A DNA stretch of 47,271 nt from Bdellovibrionales bacterium (GTDB taxonomy: Bacteria; Bdellovibrionota; Bdellovibrionia; Bdellovibrionales; UBA1609), in contig JALHOQ010000005.1 of NCBI GenBank assembly GCA_022842925.1, positions 1 to 47,271 on the forward strand, in the 5' to 3' direction. A model generated the notes under the pieces. The model had not been told where the DNA came from. It did not search any database and saw nothing but the letters and a program-made list of their open reading frames with translations. A program made the position numbers and the translations under genes. Shown here piece after piece: positions 25,201-32,097 of the stretch. Numbering within the stretch: the first letter of the stretch is position 1; each line of letters begins with the position of its first letter.

Positions 25201-26348
25201 ACTCCGGTTCAGTGACACTTACGGCGGGCGACGGAGCCAAAGAAATTCGGGCCGGCCAAACGGACGCGGCTCAGAATTTCGGAGTGGCTGTTGTGAACGT
25301 GGCTCTTGATACAGTGGCGCCGAATGTCGCGATTCAGGCACCGGAGGCGGGAACGTTGGCTCCAAATGGGCTTACGGTTTCAGGCGCGTGTGAAAGCGGC
25401 CTACCTGTGGTGGCCGGCGGCAGCGGCGCGGCCTCAATGGTGCAAGTGAACTGCACGAACGCCGTATTCTCGGTCAATGTGGTTTTCTCAGCGACGGACG
25501 GACAGAAGCAAATCTCCGTCACTCAAACCGATGCGGCTGGAAACACAAGATCCGATACTCGCGTGTTCGAACGCGGAGATCCGGTTGTAAAGGGCACGGC
25601 TCTTTACACCGCTCACTGCGCGATTTGCCACGGCCCGCTCGCCACGTCCACAAAGCTGGGCCGTACGGCCGCGCAGATTTCCGGCGCGATTACGACCATT
25701 CCCGCCATGCAGAATCTCGCGACAACCCTAACAGCCAAAGACATCGAGTATATCGCCGCGGCCTTGGGTCAATCGACATCGGTTCCCGTAAGCGGTTCCA
25801 CCGCCGCCGTCATCCCGATCGGCACGCGAACATATATGGCTTCGGTCTTTACCGATATCTTTGTCGATCCCGCGAGTACGGCGACGGCGAACACCACCAT
25901 TCGCAATTTAATCAACAGTCATTTGTTGAATCGACCCTCGGCGCTGGGCGGCCCTTGTCGCCGCTATGATGACGTGTGCCCCGAGCAATCGGGCGCGCGC
26001 CAGGCCTCGGAAACTTGGGACATGGCTGACGCCTGGGTTCTGCCCGCGGCGACTCCACTTAGAGAAGGTTACATCACTCGCGCTTGCAACGAGATCCTGG
26101 CCCAGGATTTAGCCGTCACCAACGTGCTCAAGCGGGCGGGTAACCTGACGGCGACCGCGCCGGCCAGCGACGCCAATGTTGGCCTTGTCTACGGCATCTT
26201 TCATCTCGGCTTCACGGTTCCCAGTTCGGATCTAACCAATCTTAAGGCCATTCATGCGGGCGCGCTCAGCCGGGGCATGAGTACGACGGACGCTTGGCGC
26301 TTCACGATTCTGGCCATCTGCCAGAGCCCGGGAACGGAGACATTATGA
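22254..26348 (+). CDS. Giant lipoprotein with 12 Ig-like repeats and a c-type haem site
   Basis: A 1364-residue protein. The start is ATG 22254 after an AGGGGGC ribosome site. A signal peptide ends in LLFNSC (lipid anchor at Cys27). Residues about 58-1105 are twelve Ig-like repeats of about 88 residues, each carrying two Cys residues and the pattern DTVAP...LSGTCESGL...AGDG.K...QTDAAGN; the first is divergent. After the last repeat comes HCAICH (about residues 1119-1124), a CxxCH site for covalent haem, inside a small cytochrome-c-like segment, then about 230 residues of unknown fold. Rigid repeats probably hold the haem part away from the membrane. The stop overlaps the next gene (ATGA). Adhesion or surface electron transfer is inferred. 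Confidence 0.88.
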   Translation: MRAVRINLIRGVLGLITLCFPLLFNSCSGGFKSYKSDQSSALLSQPVSFDRNAIPQFAKTSVTVMGKCLRGRPIKLFVDGVSAGPDSTCDGGLFSAEVALLGDDGLKQIIVSQFDISGREIQDSVSVNKDTQAPAVALVTVTRLATPAGAYSLTGTCEAGVDLSISGDIASLLTGAACVNGVFQVTANLSPGDGVKNLVVQQTDKAGNVGQGTMAHTVDTMPPVLTVAAPQMNAVFKDSVTISGTCETGLRVVAAGAGLSAPVEVLCSAGNYSLSAALSAGDGPKEILLSHTDAQANKAEQRLTVVRDTTSPRLTIVAPAMGAVVRANVTLNGTCENGLNVQISSAALSQAQTIACNNSAFSAALNLSGADGSVTITAAQTDAAGNSGSAAVTVVKDTVAPLLVLSTPAPNSFAMNTVVAAGTCESGLPVMVSGAGVAQPGQIACTAGAFSATLTLSAGDGAKPIVFMQTDAAGNSSQVSVTITKDTVAPVLTVTAPANNATFTTESIAVNGACETGVPVSIGGTGAASALQLGCVNSAFSGTLVLSAGNGTKALEFRQTDAAGNSVLVQRSVSLSVPATVLAITAPAANSFNRGTLSLQGVCESNRTVSISGDVSANSSVTCVNAAFTAPVTLSAGDGLKTVRISQIQSTGMTAMDSRSFTKDTVAPAVLISQPAANSAFQASLSLSGTCESGLSVTIDGSGVLTAQTATCASGAFTATVTLSAGDGSKIVNVAQTDAAGNRGSATRTFLRDNAGPNLTITAPAAGTTASQGLTLQGACEGGNPVQISGSGVAAAVSVSCVSSAYSAAITFSTGEGAKAVSVAQADSAGNSTTVNRQFNKDSVAPTIAFTAPAAGTAAAAGVTLNGSCESGLTVQISGGVSANTSVSCANSAFTANITFSSGEGAKTITVAQTDAAGNTGSASRGFVRDSVAPVVTIAQPASGAFVRSPATVSGLCEAGIPVVLYGSGVATQVTVSCSAGMYSGSVTLTAGDGAKEIRAGQTDAAQNFGVAVVNVALDTVAPNVAIQAPEAGTLAPNGLTVSGACESGLPVVAGGSGAASMVQVNCTNAVFSVNVVFSATDGQKQISVTQTDAAGNTRSDTRVFERGDPVVKGTALYTAHCAICHGPLATSTKLGRTAAQISGAITTIPAMQNLATTLTAKDIEYIAAALGQSTSVPVSGSTAAVIPIGTRTYMASVFTDIFVDPASTATANTTIRNLINSHLLNRPSALGGPCRRYDDVCPEQSGARQASETWDMADAWVLPAATPLREGYITRACNEILAQDLAVTNVLKRAGNLTATAPASDANVGLVYGIFHLGFTVPSSDLTNLKAIHAGALSRGMSTTDAWRFTILAICQSPGTETL
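22638..25570 (+). repeat. Tandem DNA repeats encoding Ig-like domains
   Basis: About eleven consecutive units of about 265 bases, each encoding one Ig-like domain, begin at the KDTQAP codons. Units are diverged at the DNA level, but short stretches such as those for QTDAAGN and SAGDG recur. Copy number could change by recombination. The long minus-strand ORFs across this region are shadows. Confidence 0.8.
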
Positions 26349-27727
26349 GAATCTTCACCGCTGTTCTACTTTTGTTTTCAAATGCCGCCGGCGCGGATGT
26401 GGCGCTCTCTAACTTGGCGATTTACAATCGTTGCCACGCCCAACTCACCGGCGAGCGGCCGCTCCTGTCGGATTCTCTCACTCAGCAGGTGCAAGCCGGA
26501 ACCTTGGACCCGATCGCGGCCTGCACCACGATTCTCAATGGGGCCCTGCTGAACTCCTCGGGCGGCTTGGCGAATGTAAACGATGCCCGCGCCAAAAAGG
26601 TGCTGAGGACGTTGCATAACGTTCATGGCTCTTGGTTCGCCCGCACCGATTTTCAGCAGGTGTTTTCGATCAATTCCCAACAGGGAGCGCAGGATATTTA
26701 CGATAGCTCCATGCCGGCGCTTTATTTTACGCGGGCCTTACTCGCCCCAACGTCTGACATCACATCGGTACTGAACACATCCGACATTTTAAAGCCCGTT
26801 CGCACCAACTCCACAACTGATCGCGGCCTCGCGTCCAATATGCCTCTTTCGGAATATCAGGTGGGGAGTTATGGGGTCAGTGGCGGAATTCCCTTCGCGC
26901 CCAAGGGAGAATTGCTGGGGATGCAAACCGTAGCTCCTCTGTCGCTGGCTTATAACAGTCAATACTACGGAAGCGGAACCGCGAGAGTTTATGCCAATGC
27001 AGGCGGCGGCGTGATGGGCAATTATGTTTATATTTTGCAGAATGCGTCTTTGCCGGAGCGGTTTACGGCGGATGGGGGACTGCGAATGCCCAGGCGTTGG
27101 GCTCGCTCCGTTTATCACGATCTCTTGTGTCGCGATTTGCCCCTGATTCGCGCGGCGGACTCCAATCCATTTGTCGCCACCGGCTCTAGCATCGCTTTTC
27201 GTCAAAGCGCCGCCTGTGTCCGCTGCCATGCGAGCATGGATCGGATGGCGAGCGTGATTCGCAATATAGTTCCCAAAAGTTTCTCCATTGGTGAAGGCGT
27301 CGGTGGGGCCTACGACTTTCTCGACACGGTCGCCACTTCCTCCACGGCCGAGTCGGCTTGGCCGACGGCGAGCGATTCCAACTACCATCGCCGCCCAACC
27401 AACGGAGTGTTGTTCTTTCGTAATTACCAGGGCGCTTTGGTCGACATCAACGTCACGGACGCGCAGAACCTGGCGAACCAGATCTTGGCGCAAGACGATT
27501 TCTATATTTGCATGGCGAAGCGGTATTATCGGTACCTGACCGGCGTCGACGCCGACACGGGGGATATCGGGGACCCGGATCGCGCGCCGTTAAGTACAGC
27601 GGATATGAGTCACCGGACAACGGTCATCAATCTCGGAATGACTTTGAAGACGAATCGGGATGTCCGCCTATTAATCCGGAACATCATGAATCTGCCGAGC
27701 TATAAACGCTCGGCGGCGGGACAGTAG
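26345..27727 (+). CDS. Secreted haem-binding (CxxCH) protein of the DUF1501-associated module
   Basis: A 460-residue protein from ATG 26345, which overlaps the previous stop (ATGA); the track start at 26294 is too early. It has a signal peptide (MRIFTAVLLLFSNAAGA). The opening LAIYNRCHAQLTGERPLLSD resembles the start of cytochrome-associated proteins found next to DUF1501 genes in related bacteria. Residues 291-295 are CVRCH, a c-type haem site, followed by ASMDRMA. The C-terminal part (YYRYLTGVDADTGDI, residues about 400-450) is typical of haem-region proteins of this kind. The partner genes on both sides support a shared envelope complex. Activity unknown. Confidence 0.75.
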   Translation: MRIFTAVLLLFSNAAGADVALSNLAIYNRCHAQLTGERPLLSDSLTQQVQAGTLDPIAACTTILNGALLNSSGGLANVNDARAKKVLRTLHNVHGSWFARTDFQQVFSINSQQGAQDIYDSSMPALYFTRALLAPTSDITSVLNTSDILKPVRTNSTTDRGLASNMPLSEYQVGSYGVSGGIPFAPKGELLGMQTVAPLSLAYNSQYYGSGTARVYANAGGGVMGNYVYILQNASLPERFTADGGLRMPRRWARSVYHDLLCRDLPLIRAADSNPFVATGSSIAFRQSAACVRCHASMDRMASVIRNIVPKSFSIGEGVGGAYDFLDTVATSSTAESAWPTASDSNYHRRPTNGVLFFRNYQGALVDINVTDAQNLANQILAQDDFYICMAKRYYRYLTGVDADTGDIGDPDRAPLSTADMSHRTTVINLGMTLKTNRDVRLLIRNIMNLPSYKRSAAGQ

Positions 27728-27736
27728 GGGTGGCCT

Positions 27737-29311
27737 ATGAATCATAAACTTCCACGCAGACAGCTTCTCAAGTTACTCGCCACCATCGGGGCCGGCCGCC
27801 AGGTTGAAGCCACACTCGGCGGGTTGGCCACCACCATCTTAAGTGGCGTGGTGCAAAAGGCGCAGGCTCAGCAAGCTGGCCTCAATCCGCGCAACTTCAT
27901 TAATATATATTTAAGTGGTGGATATCCGCGTTGGATGTTTGACGGTTTCCTTCAGCCTTATGGGGCGACCGGATATGTCGCCAACAAACAGGCCGCCACA
28001 CGCTATGTCGCCAGCAATGGCCGTTACACCGATGTCACCTATGCGACGCATTCGTTTAACGGCGTCAATTATCCCTGGCAGTGGCAGTTTGCGTTGCCCA
28101 CGCCAAGCGGAACGCGGCCGATGACCGATTTGTCCCGCAACATGCTTGTGCTGCAGGGGTTAAACTCCCTCTCCGAAGCTCACGATTTGGCGTTTAGCAA
28201 CTTGTTCCTGCCTTTGGGCTCCACCCAGAGTCTGCAATGCCTTGGCGCCGACCATTCTTCGGCGCCCTTCGCGGGTATGTCGCACAATACGGCGCCCATC
28301 TGGAAATCGAAGGCGCAGAAGGTCGGCACCCGAATCGGGGGCTACGACATCAATTCCGTTTTTAACGAAATGATGACGCCGTTTAACCTGCAGGTGCCGA
28401 GCACCTTTTCCTCCAATCTTAGTCAATTGAAGAGTTTGATGGATGCGGCCGCGACCAGCTTGAGTGGCAGTGCCAATGCCCGCAATCCCAATGCGGCCTT
28501 GATTCAATCCAGCAAGGCGTCAGCCGTGCAGCTTATGGCTCAATCCCTATCGACCAAGCAATCGCTGATCCAGGGGATGTACACCAAATACAGAAACCTG
28601 ATTGCCCAAGCCGTGGCGCCAACCGCGGTTTTTGCGGGCATCAATGACCTTCCGGTCGGTGCGACCGAGAATCGGGACACCAACCTCTACAACTCTGTTC
28701 CAAGCTCGCTCACCGATATTCGCTCTCTGGTCACCACCAATATAGTGAGCAACGATATGGCTCGCTGTTTCGCCTTTGCCGAATTCGTTATCACGCAGGG
28801 CTTAACCCAATCGGTGACGGTGGATCCGCGCTCGCTCTATTTCCCGGGTCCCTTCTACCTCCCGGACGAGCATGAGTTCGGTGTTATGGCGAGTGTGCTG
28901 CTGCACTTTTACAACACGCGCGCCATCGCGGCCTGTTTGATGGAGCTGATCGCGGCCTTACAGACGGCCAATGTCTTTAACAACACGATCGTGATGGTTT
29001 CGAGCGAATTCGGGCGCTCGGCGCGCGCCAACGGTAGTGGCTCCGATCACGGGCAGAACTCCTCAAGCGCGACTTTCTTTAGCGGAGCAATTCAAGGCCC
29101 ATATGTTGCCGGAAATATTCGCGGTAACTCCACAATCGGAGGTTACTCTGGCTCGTGGGGTGACAGCGACGGTAGCCGGGACTTCGGCCATCTGTTGAGC
29201 AGTGTCGCGACCATGTTGCGGGTGCCCTCGCCGCTGACGGCGCGTCCGTCTCTTGTGGCGGAATCGGGCGGCGTGATCTCGTCGCTCTTGCCTAGAACCA
29301 CGATCGTGTAA
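27737..29311 (+). CDS. DUF1501 family protein with Tat-type signal
   Basis: A 524-residue protein. The N-terminus PRRQLLKLLATIGAG carries twin arginines in a Tat-like signal, so it is probably exported folded. The body has SGGYPRWMFDGF early and VSSEFGRSARANGSGSDHGQ (about residues 422-441), matching the EFGR...G.DH signature of DUF1501, a sulfatase/alkaline-phosphatase-like fold often encoded beside haem or DUF1800 proteins. The reaction is not established for the family. It starts 9 bases after the haem protein, behind GGGGTGG, and closes the three-gene module. Confidence 0.85.
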   Translation: MNHKLPRRQLLKLLATIGAGRQVEATLGGLATTILSGVVQKAQAQQAGLNPRNFINIYLSGGYPRWMFDGFLQPYGATGYVANKQAATRYVASNGRYTDVTYATHSFNGVNYPWQWQFALPTPSGTRPMTDLSRNMLVLQGLNSLSEAHDLAFSNLFLPLGSTQSLQCLGADHSSAPFAGMSHNTAPIWKSKAQKVGTRIGGYDINSVFNEMMTPFNLQVPSTFSSNLSQLKSLMDAAATSLSGSANARNPNAALIQSSKASAVQLMAQSLSTKQSLIQGMYTKYRNLIAQAVAPTAVFAGINDLPVGATENRDTNLYNSVPSSLTDIRSLVTTNIVSNDMARCFAFAEFVITQGLTQSVTVDPRSLYFPGPFYLPDEHEFGVMASVLLHFYNTRAIAACLMELIAALQTANVFNNTIVMVSSEFGRSARANGSGSDHGQNSSSATFFSGAIQGPYVAGNIRGNSTIGGYSGSWGDSDGSRDFGHLLSSVATMLRVPSPLTARPSLVAESGGVISSLLPRTTIV

Positions 29312-29320
29312 CGGTCGTCG

Positions 29321-29341
29321 CTGGACCGACCGTCGGTCCGG
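29321..29341 (+). terminator. Hairpin after the DUF1501 gene
   Basis: CTGGACCGA (29321-29329) pairs with TCGGTCCGG (29333-29341), nine pairs including one G-T, around a 3-base loop, 10 bases after the stop. There is no T-run, so a rho-independent role is uncertain. Confidence 0.45.
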
Positions 29342-29464
29342 TCGAGGTCCGAAAGCCTTTCGTCCAAACACATCTCGTCATCCTATCTATTAGGTTATGA
29401 ATTCAAAACACTCATCCAAAGTCTAGTTCGTATCTGACCATGGTCCAGTTCTACTAGACGCGAC

Positions 29465-29491
29465 TTAAGTGCGCCCAGACCTCGCCGATCA
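29465..29491 (+). promoter_or_regulatory. Sigma-28-type promoter of flagellin 3 (P3)
   Basis: TTAAGTGC (29465-29472), 11 bases, GCCGATCA (29484-29491), compared with TAAAGTTT-N11-GCCGATAA. The -10 is nearly perfect and the -35 is weaker. Predicted start about 29498. Confidence 0.75.
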
Positions 29492-29599
29492 GCTAGTCAA
29501 GCAAGCGAAGCAGTGGATGGGTTTCGCAAGGTGAGAGCGCTACAGGGAGTGACTGCCCGGTAAACAAGCTCGATTGCAGCCTTGCCGTAATTTTTCAAC

Positions 29600-29615
29600 T
29601 GCTCCAACGTGTTCA
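29600..29615 (+). repeat. 16-nt inverted repeat arm inside flagellin-3 leader
   Basis: TGCTCCAACGTGTTCA is the exact reverse complement of 7852-7867, the predicted 5' end of flagellin-2 mRNA. It lies about 102 bases into the flagellin-3 leader and 107 bases before the start codon. Confidence 0.75.
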
Positions 29616-29721
29616 ACCCAAGCCGCATGGATGCGACGCTTTCTCCTCAAGACCTTGAGTAGGTTCAAGTCGGAGGGAGCCGGGCATTGAAGGATCGCCC
29701 ACACTGCAAAAGGAGGACCCT

Positions 29722-30555
29722 ATGGGTCTGAGGATTACAACAAACCTGCCGTCGATGTCGGCGCAGCGGGCAATGGGCGGTTCAAGCCGCGAAATCAACA
29801 AGAGCTTTTCACAGCTCGCAACCGGAAGCCGGATTACTAAAGCGGCTGACGACGCTGCTGGACTCTCCATCAGCGAAACTTTAAAATCCACCGTTCGTGG
29901 ATACACGCAGGCGCAAAGAAACGCCAACGACGGTATCTCCATGGTGCAGGTTTCGGAAGGCGGTCTCTCTGAGATCTCCAACATCCTGACTCGCATGCGC
30001 GAGCTGGGCGTGCAAGCCGCATCGGATACCGTGGGCGAAGTCGAACGCGGATTTATCGATAAAGAAGTGCAACAGCTTAAAAATGAAATGGAACGGATCG
30101 CGAAGACCACACGCTGGGGCTCCAACACTTTGTTGGATGGATCGGGCGAGGAATACACATTCCAAGTGGATATCAATAATGATGAGTTCAATGACCGCAT
30201 CTCGTTCGATGCCAGCCAACAAGATGCCACGATCGGCAATTTGGGAGTGGATGGTTTCGACTTCGCTAGCAAAGACGGAGCCCGCGAAGCTCTTGAGGTT
30301 CTTGAAGTCGCTCAGCGCCAGGTCAACGGTTACCGCGCGAACTTGGGCGCCATTCAGAACCGCTTGATCTCGACCACCGAAAACCTCGGCGTCGCGATCG
30401 AAAACTTCTCGGCCGCCAACTCGCGAATTCGCGACACGGACATGGCCACTAGCTCGGCTGAACTGGCTCGCAACAACGTGCTCTTGAATGCCTCGATCGG
30501 CGTTCTCGCGCAGGCGAACCAACAGCCGGCCGCGGCTCTGAGACTGGTTTCTTAA
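29722..30555 (+). CDS. Flagellin 3
   Basis: A 277-residue flagellin, ATG 29722 behind AAAGGAGG. Canonical ends: MGLRITTNLPSMSAQRAMGG, the core LATGSRITKAADDAAGLSISE and ASIGVLAQANQQPAAALRLVS. The middle (YTFQVDINNDEFNDRISF) is short, with no outer domains. It is the closest relative of flagellin 4 next door, from which it differs at scattered sites, so the pair looks like a recent tandem duplication. It has its own sigma-28 promoter and a 3' hairpin, so the copies are probably expressed separately. Confidence 0.97.
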   Translation: MGLRITTNLPSMSAQRAMGGSSREINKSFSQLATGSRITKAADDAAGLSISETLKSTVRGYTQAQRNANDGISMVQVSEGGLSEISNILTRMRELGVQAASDTVGEVERGFIDKEVQQLKNEMERIAKTTRWGSNTLLDGSGEEYTFQVDINNDEFNDRISFDASQQDATIGNLGVDGFDFASKDGAREALEVLEVAQRQVNGYRANLGAIQNRLISTTENLGVAIENFSAANSRIRDTDMATSSAELARNNVLLNASIGVLAQANQQPAAALRLVS

Positions 30556-30584
30556 TATTCTTGATTTGTGTTTGCGTACGATAA

Positions 30585-30645
30585 GGGGAGTTGCTCCTTT
30601 GACTCCCCGGTACCTTACCTACCCCAGCAACCTTTGTTGCTGGGG
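30585..30645 (+). terminator. Two hairpins after flagellin 3
   Basis: GGGGAGT (30585-30591) pairs with ACTCCCC (30602-30608). CCCCAGCAAC (30622-30631) pairs perfectly with GTTGCTGGGG (30636-30645) around a 4-base loop. No T-run follows, so these may stabilise the mRNA end and need not terminate transcription. Confidence 0.5.
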
Positions 30646-30827
30646 GTACTATATAGACAGGCCCGACGAGTTCTACGTCGAGGCCCACTTAAGGTGAGGT
30701 TGCCAAGGTCCTAAGTAGAACGTCCTAAGACTAGCGAGACGTCTTGAAATGGCTCGCATTTGGTCTTGAATTTCCGGATCTTCGTCCGGAAAACCTATCA
30801 CTTTCGTCTAGATTCACTAGCCTTGAC

Positions 30828-30854
30828 TAAAGCCGCCTCCAGACTCGCCGAATA
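30828..30854 (+). promoter_or_regulatory. Sigma-28-type promoter of flagellin 4 (P4)
   Basis: TAAAGCCG (30828-30835), 11 bases, GCCGAATA (30847-30854), a good match to TAAAGTTT-N11-GCCGATAA. Predicted start about 30861. Confidence 0.75.
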
Positions 30855-30999
30855 GCTTGGTGTCTGAAGCAACTCGACTGGATGGTCTGGTCGGGATTCG
30901 ACAGACAAAACAAACAACTTGGCTCATGGATTATGAGCTCTTCAGCGCACGACTGAGTAGGTACGGTTTTGCGCTTTGAAGAGAGATGGATTTCTTTTA

Positions 31000-31027
31000 T
31001 CTCCCCTTCACCAAGGGGCAAAGGAGA
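31000..31027 (+). promoter_or_regulatory. Hairpin next to the flagellin-4 ribosome site
   Basis: CCCCTT (31003-31008) pairs with AAGGGG (31013-31018) around CACC, just before AAAGGAG. Alternatively TCTCC (31000-31004) can pair with GGAGA (31023-31027), which would hide the ribosome site. Confidence 0.4.
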
Positions 31028-31032
31028 ACACA

Positions 31033-31866
31033 ATGGGACTCAGAGTATCAACAAATCTGCCGTCGATTAACGCGCAGAAGTCCATGGGCGTCACTCAGCG
31101 CGAGATCAACAAGAGCTTCGCGCAACTCTCGAGCGGCAGCCGCATAACCAAAGCCGCCGACGACGCGGCCGGATTGTCGATCAGCGAAACCTTAAAGTCG
31201 ACTATCCGCGGTTACGGACAAGCTCAACGAAACGCCAACGACGGTATCAGCATGGTGCAGGTCGCGGAAGGCGGACTAGGCGAAATCTCCAATATCTTGA
31301 CTCGTATGCGTGAGTTGGCCGTGCAGGCCGCGTCCGATACAGTCGGAGATATCGAGCGCGGATTTATCGACAAAGAAGTTCAACAGTTAAAGAATGAATC
31401 TGAGCGTATTTCGCAAACCACTCGCTTCGGCAAAACGACAATGCTGAATGGCGAAGGCGAAAGCTTCGACTTCCAAATCGACATCAATAATGACGACTTT
31501 AAAGATCGCGTGAGCTTCGAGCCATCCGATATCAATGCGACCACCGGCGCACTAGGCATCGACGGCTTTAACTTTGCCAATAAATCCGATGCTCGCGAGG
31601 CACTTGAAGTTCTTGAAGGCGCCCAGCGTACAGTGAACGGCCACCGCGCCACCCTCGGCGCGATCCAGAACCGTCTCGTTTCGACCACCGAAAACCTCGG
31701 CGTGGCGATCGAGAACTTCTCGGCCGCAAACTCCCGGATCCGCGATGCCGATATCGCGCAGAGCTCCGCTGAATTGTCGCGCAACAACATTCTGTTGAAC
31801 GCGTCGATCGGTGTACTCTCGCAAGCCAATCAGATGCCCGCAATGGCACTGAAACTGGTCGGCTAA
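31033..31866 (+). CDS. Flagellin 4
   Basis: A 277-residue flagellin. The start is ATG 31033, behind AAAGGAG; the track start at 30976 lies in the leader and would add 19 residues. N-terminus MGLRVSTNLPSINAQKSMGV, core LSSGSRITKAADDAAGLSISE, C-terminus ASIGVLSQANQMPAMALKLVG. Very similar to flagellin 3 over its whole length, including the DIEREFI-like and NNDDFKDRVSF middle. It probably forms part of the same filament and is expressed from P4. Confidence 0.97.
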   Translation: MGLRVSTNLPSINAQKSMGVTQREINKSFAQLSSGSRITKAADDAAGLSISETLKSTIRGYGQAQRNANDGISMVQVAEGGLGEISNILTRMRELAVQAASDTVGDIERGFIDKEVQQLKNESERISQTTRFGKTTMLNGEGESFDFQIDINNDDFKDRVSFEPSDINATTGALGIDGFNFANKSDAREALEVLEGAQRTVNGHRATLGAIQNRLVSTTENLGVAIENFSAANSRIRDADIAQSSAELSRNNILLNASIGVLSQANQMPAMALKLVG

Positions 31867-31917
31867 GATCCTTCTTCGAATTTTATATAAGTTATATTGT
31901 TTCTAGGTTTGTTAGAT

Positions 31918-31982
31918 GCGGAGAGTGGTTCTCTCTCTCCGCGCGCCTTACCTGCCGGGGAATCCATTCGTGGATTCCCCGG
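31918..31982 (+). terminator. Two hairpins after flagellin 4, one with a TTCG tetraloop
   Basis: GCGGAGAG (31918-31925) pairs with CTCTCCGC (31935-31942). CCGGGGAATCCA (31955-31966) pairs perfectly with TGGATTCCCCGG (31971-31982) around TTCG, an especially stable loop. GTGTTTG follows. The position fits termination or mRNA end protection. Confidence 0.6.
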
Positions 31983-32010
31983 GTGTTTGAACCCGTCGGA
32001 TATCTGAATG

Positions 32011-32080
32011 AAAGGTACCAGGTTCTTTTTGCAGAAGCGTTGCAACATGAAAAGGTACCAGGTTCTTTTTTCAGAAGCGT
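32011..32080 (+). repeat. Two direct copies of a 30-nt REP-like repeat
   Basis: AAAGGTACCAGGTTCTTTTT plus xCAGAAGCGT occurs at 32011-32040 and 32051-32080, with one difference. The AAAAGG...TTCTTTT ends are partly inverted, as in the short dispersed repeats linked to REP-type transposases in proteobacteria. No transposase is nearby. The second copy ends 17 bases before hrpB. Confidence 0.6.
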
Positions 32081-32097
32081 CGCGCTAAATTCTCGGA

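Larger units (their letters stand above)
29312..29721 (+). other. Intergenic region: promoter and leader of flagellin 3
   Basis: No gene is supported in these 410 bases. After the DUF1501 hairpin they carry promoter P3 and a 224-base leader. The leader contains GCGAA...TTCGC, a weak GGG-AGTGACTG-CCC hairpin near 29545-29559, the 16-nt antisense segment at 29600-29615 and CTCAA-GACC-TTGAG near the end, then the ribosome site AAAGGAGG before ATG 29722. Confidence 0.55.
30556..31032 (+). other. Intergenic region between flagellins 3 and 4
   Basis: No gene is supported in these 477 bases. The first part is the structured 3' region of flagellin 3. The middle holds TTTCCGGA (30771-30778) pairing with TCCGGAAA (30785-30792), and the right part is promoter P4 and a 172-base leader of flagellin 4. 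The stretch 30650-30770, rich in short inverted repeats (TTCTAC/GTAGAA, AGACGTCT), has no explanation and could encode a small RNA. Confidence 0.5.

Noticed and set aside
23306-25240. Long minus-strand ORFs (213, 158, 127 aa and others) across the Ig-repeat gene
   Set aside because: They repeat with the same period as the Ig units and arise from the repeated, GC-rich coding strand; no ribosome sites or recognisable domains.
22638-25570. Regular repeats that might suggest a CRISPR array
   Set aside because: Units are about 265 bases, diverged, in frame and encode Ig-like domains; there are no identical short repeats with unique spacers.
29881-30522. 213-residue minus-strand ORF opposite flagellin 3, and similar ones opposite flagellins 2 and 4
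   Set aside because: They are open because of flagellin codon bias, and recur opposite each paralogue as expected for shadows.
30646-30770. Possible tRNA or other known structured RNA between flagellins 3 and 4
   Set aside because: Short inverted repeats are present, but no cloverleaf, CCA end or familiar RNA motif could be assembled by eye.
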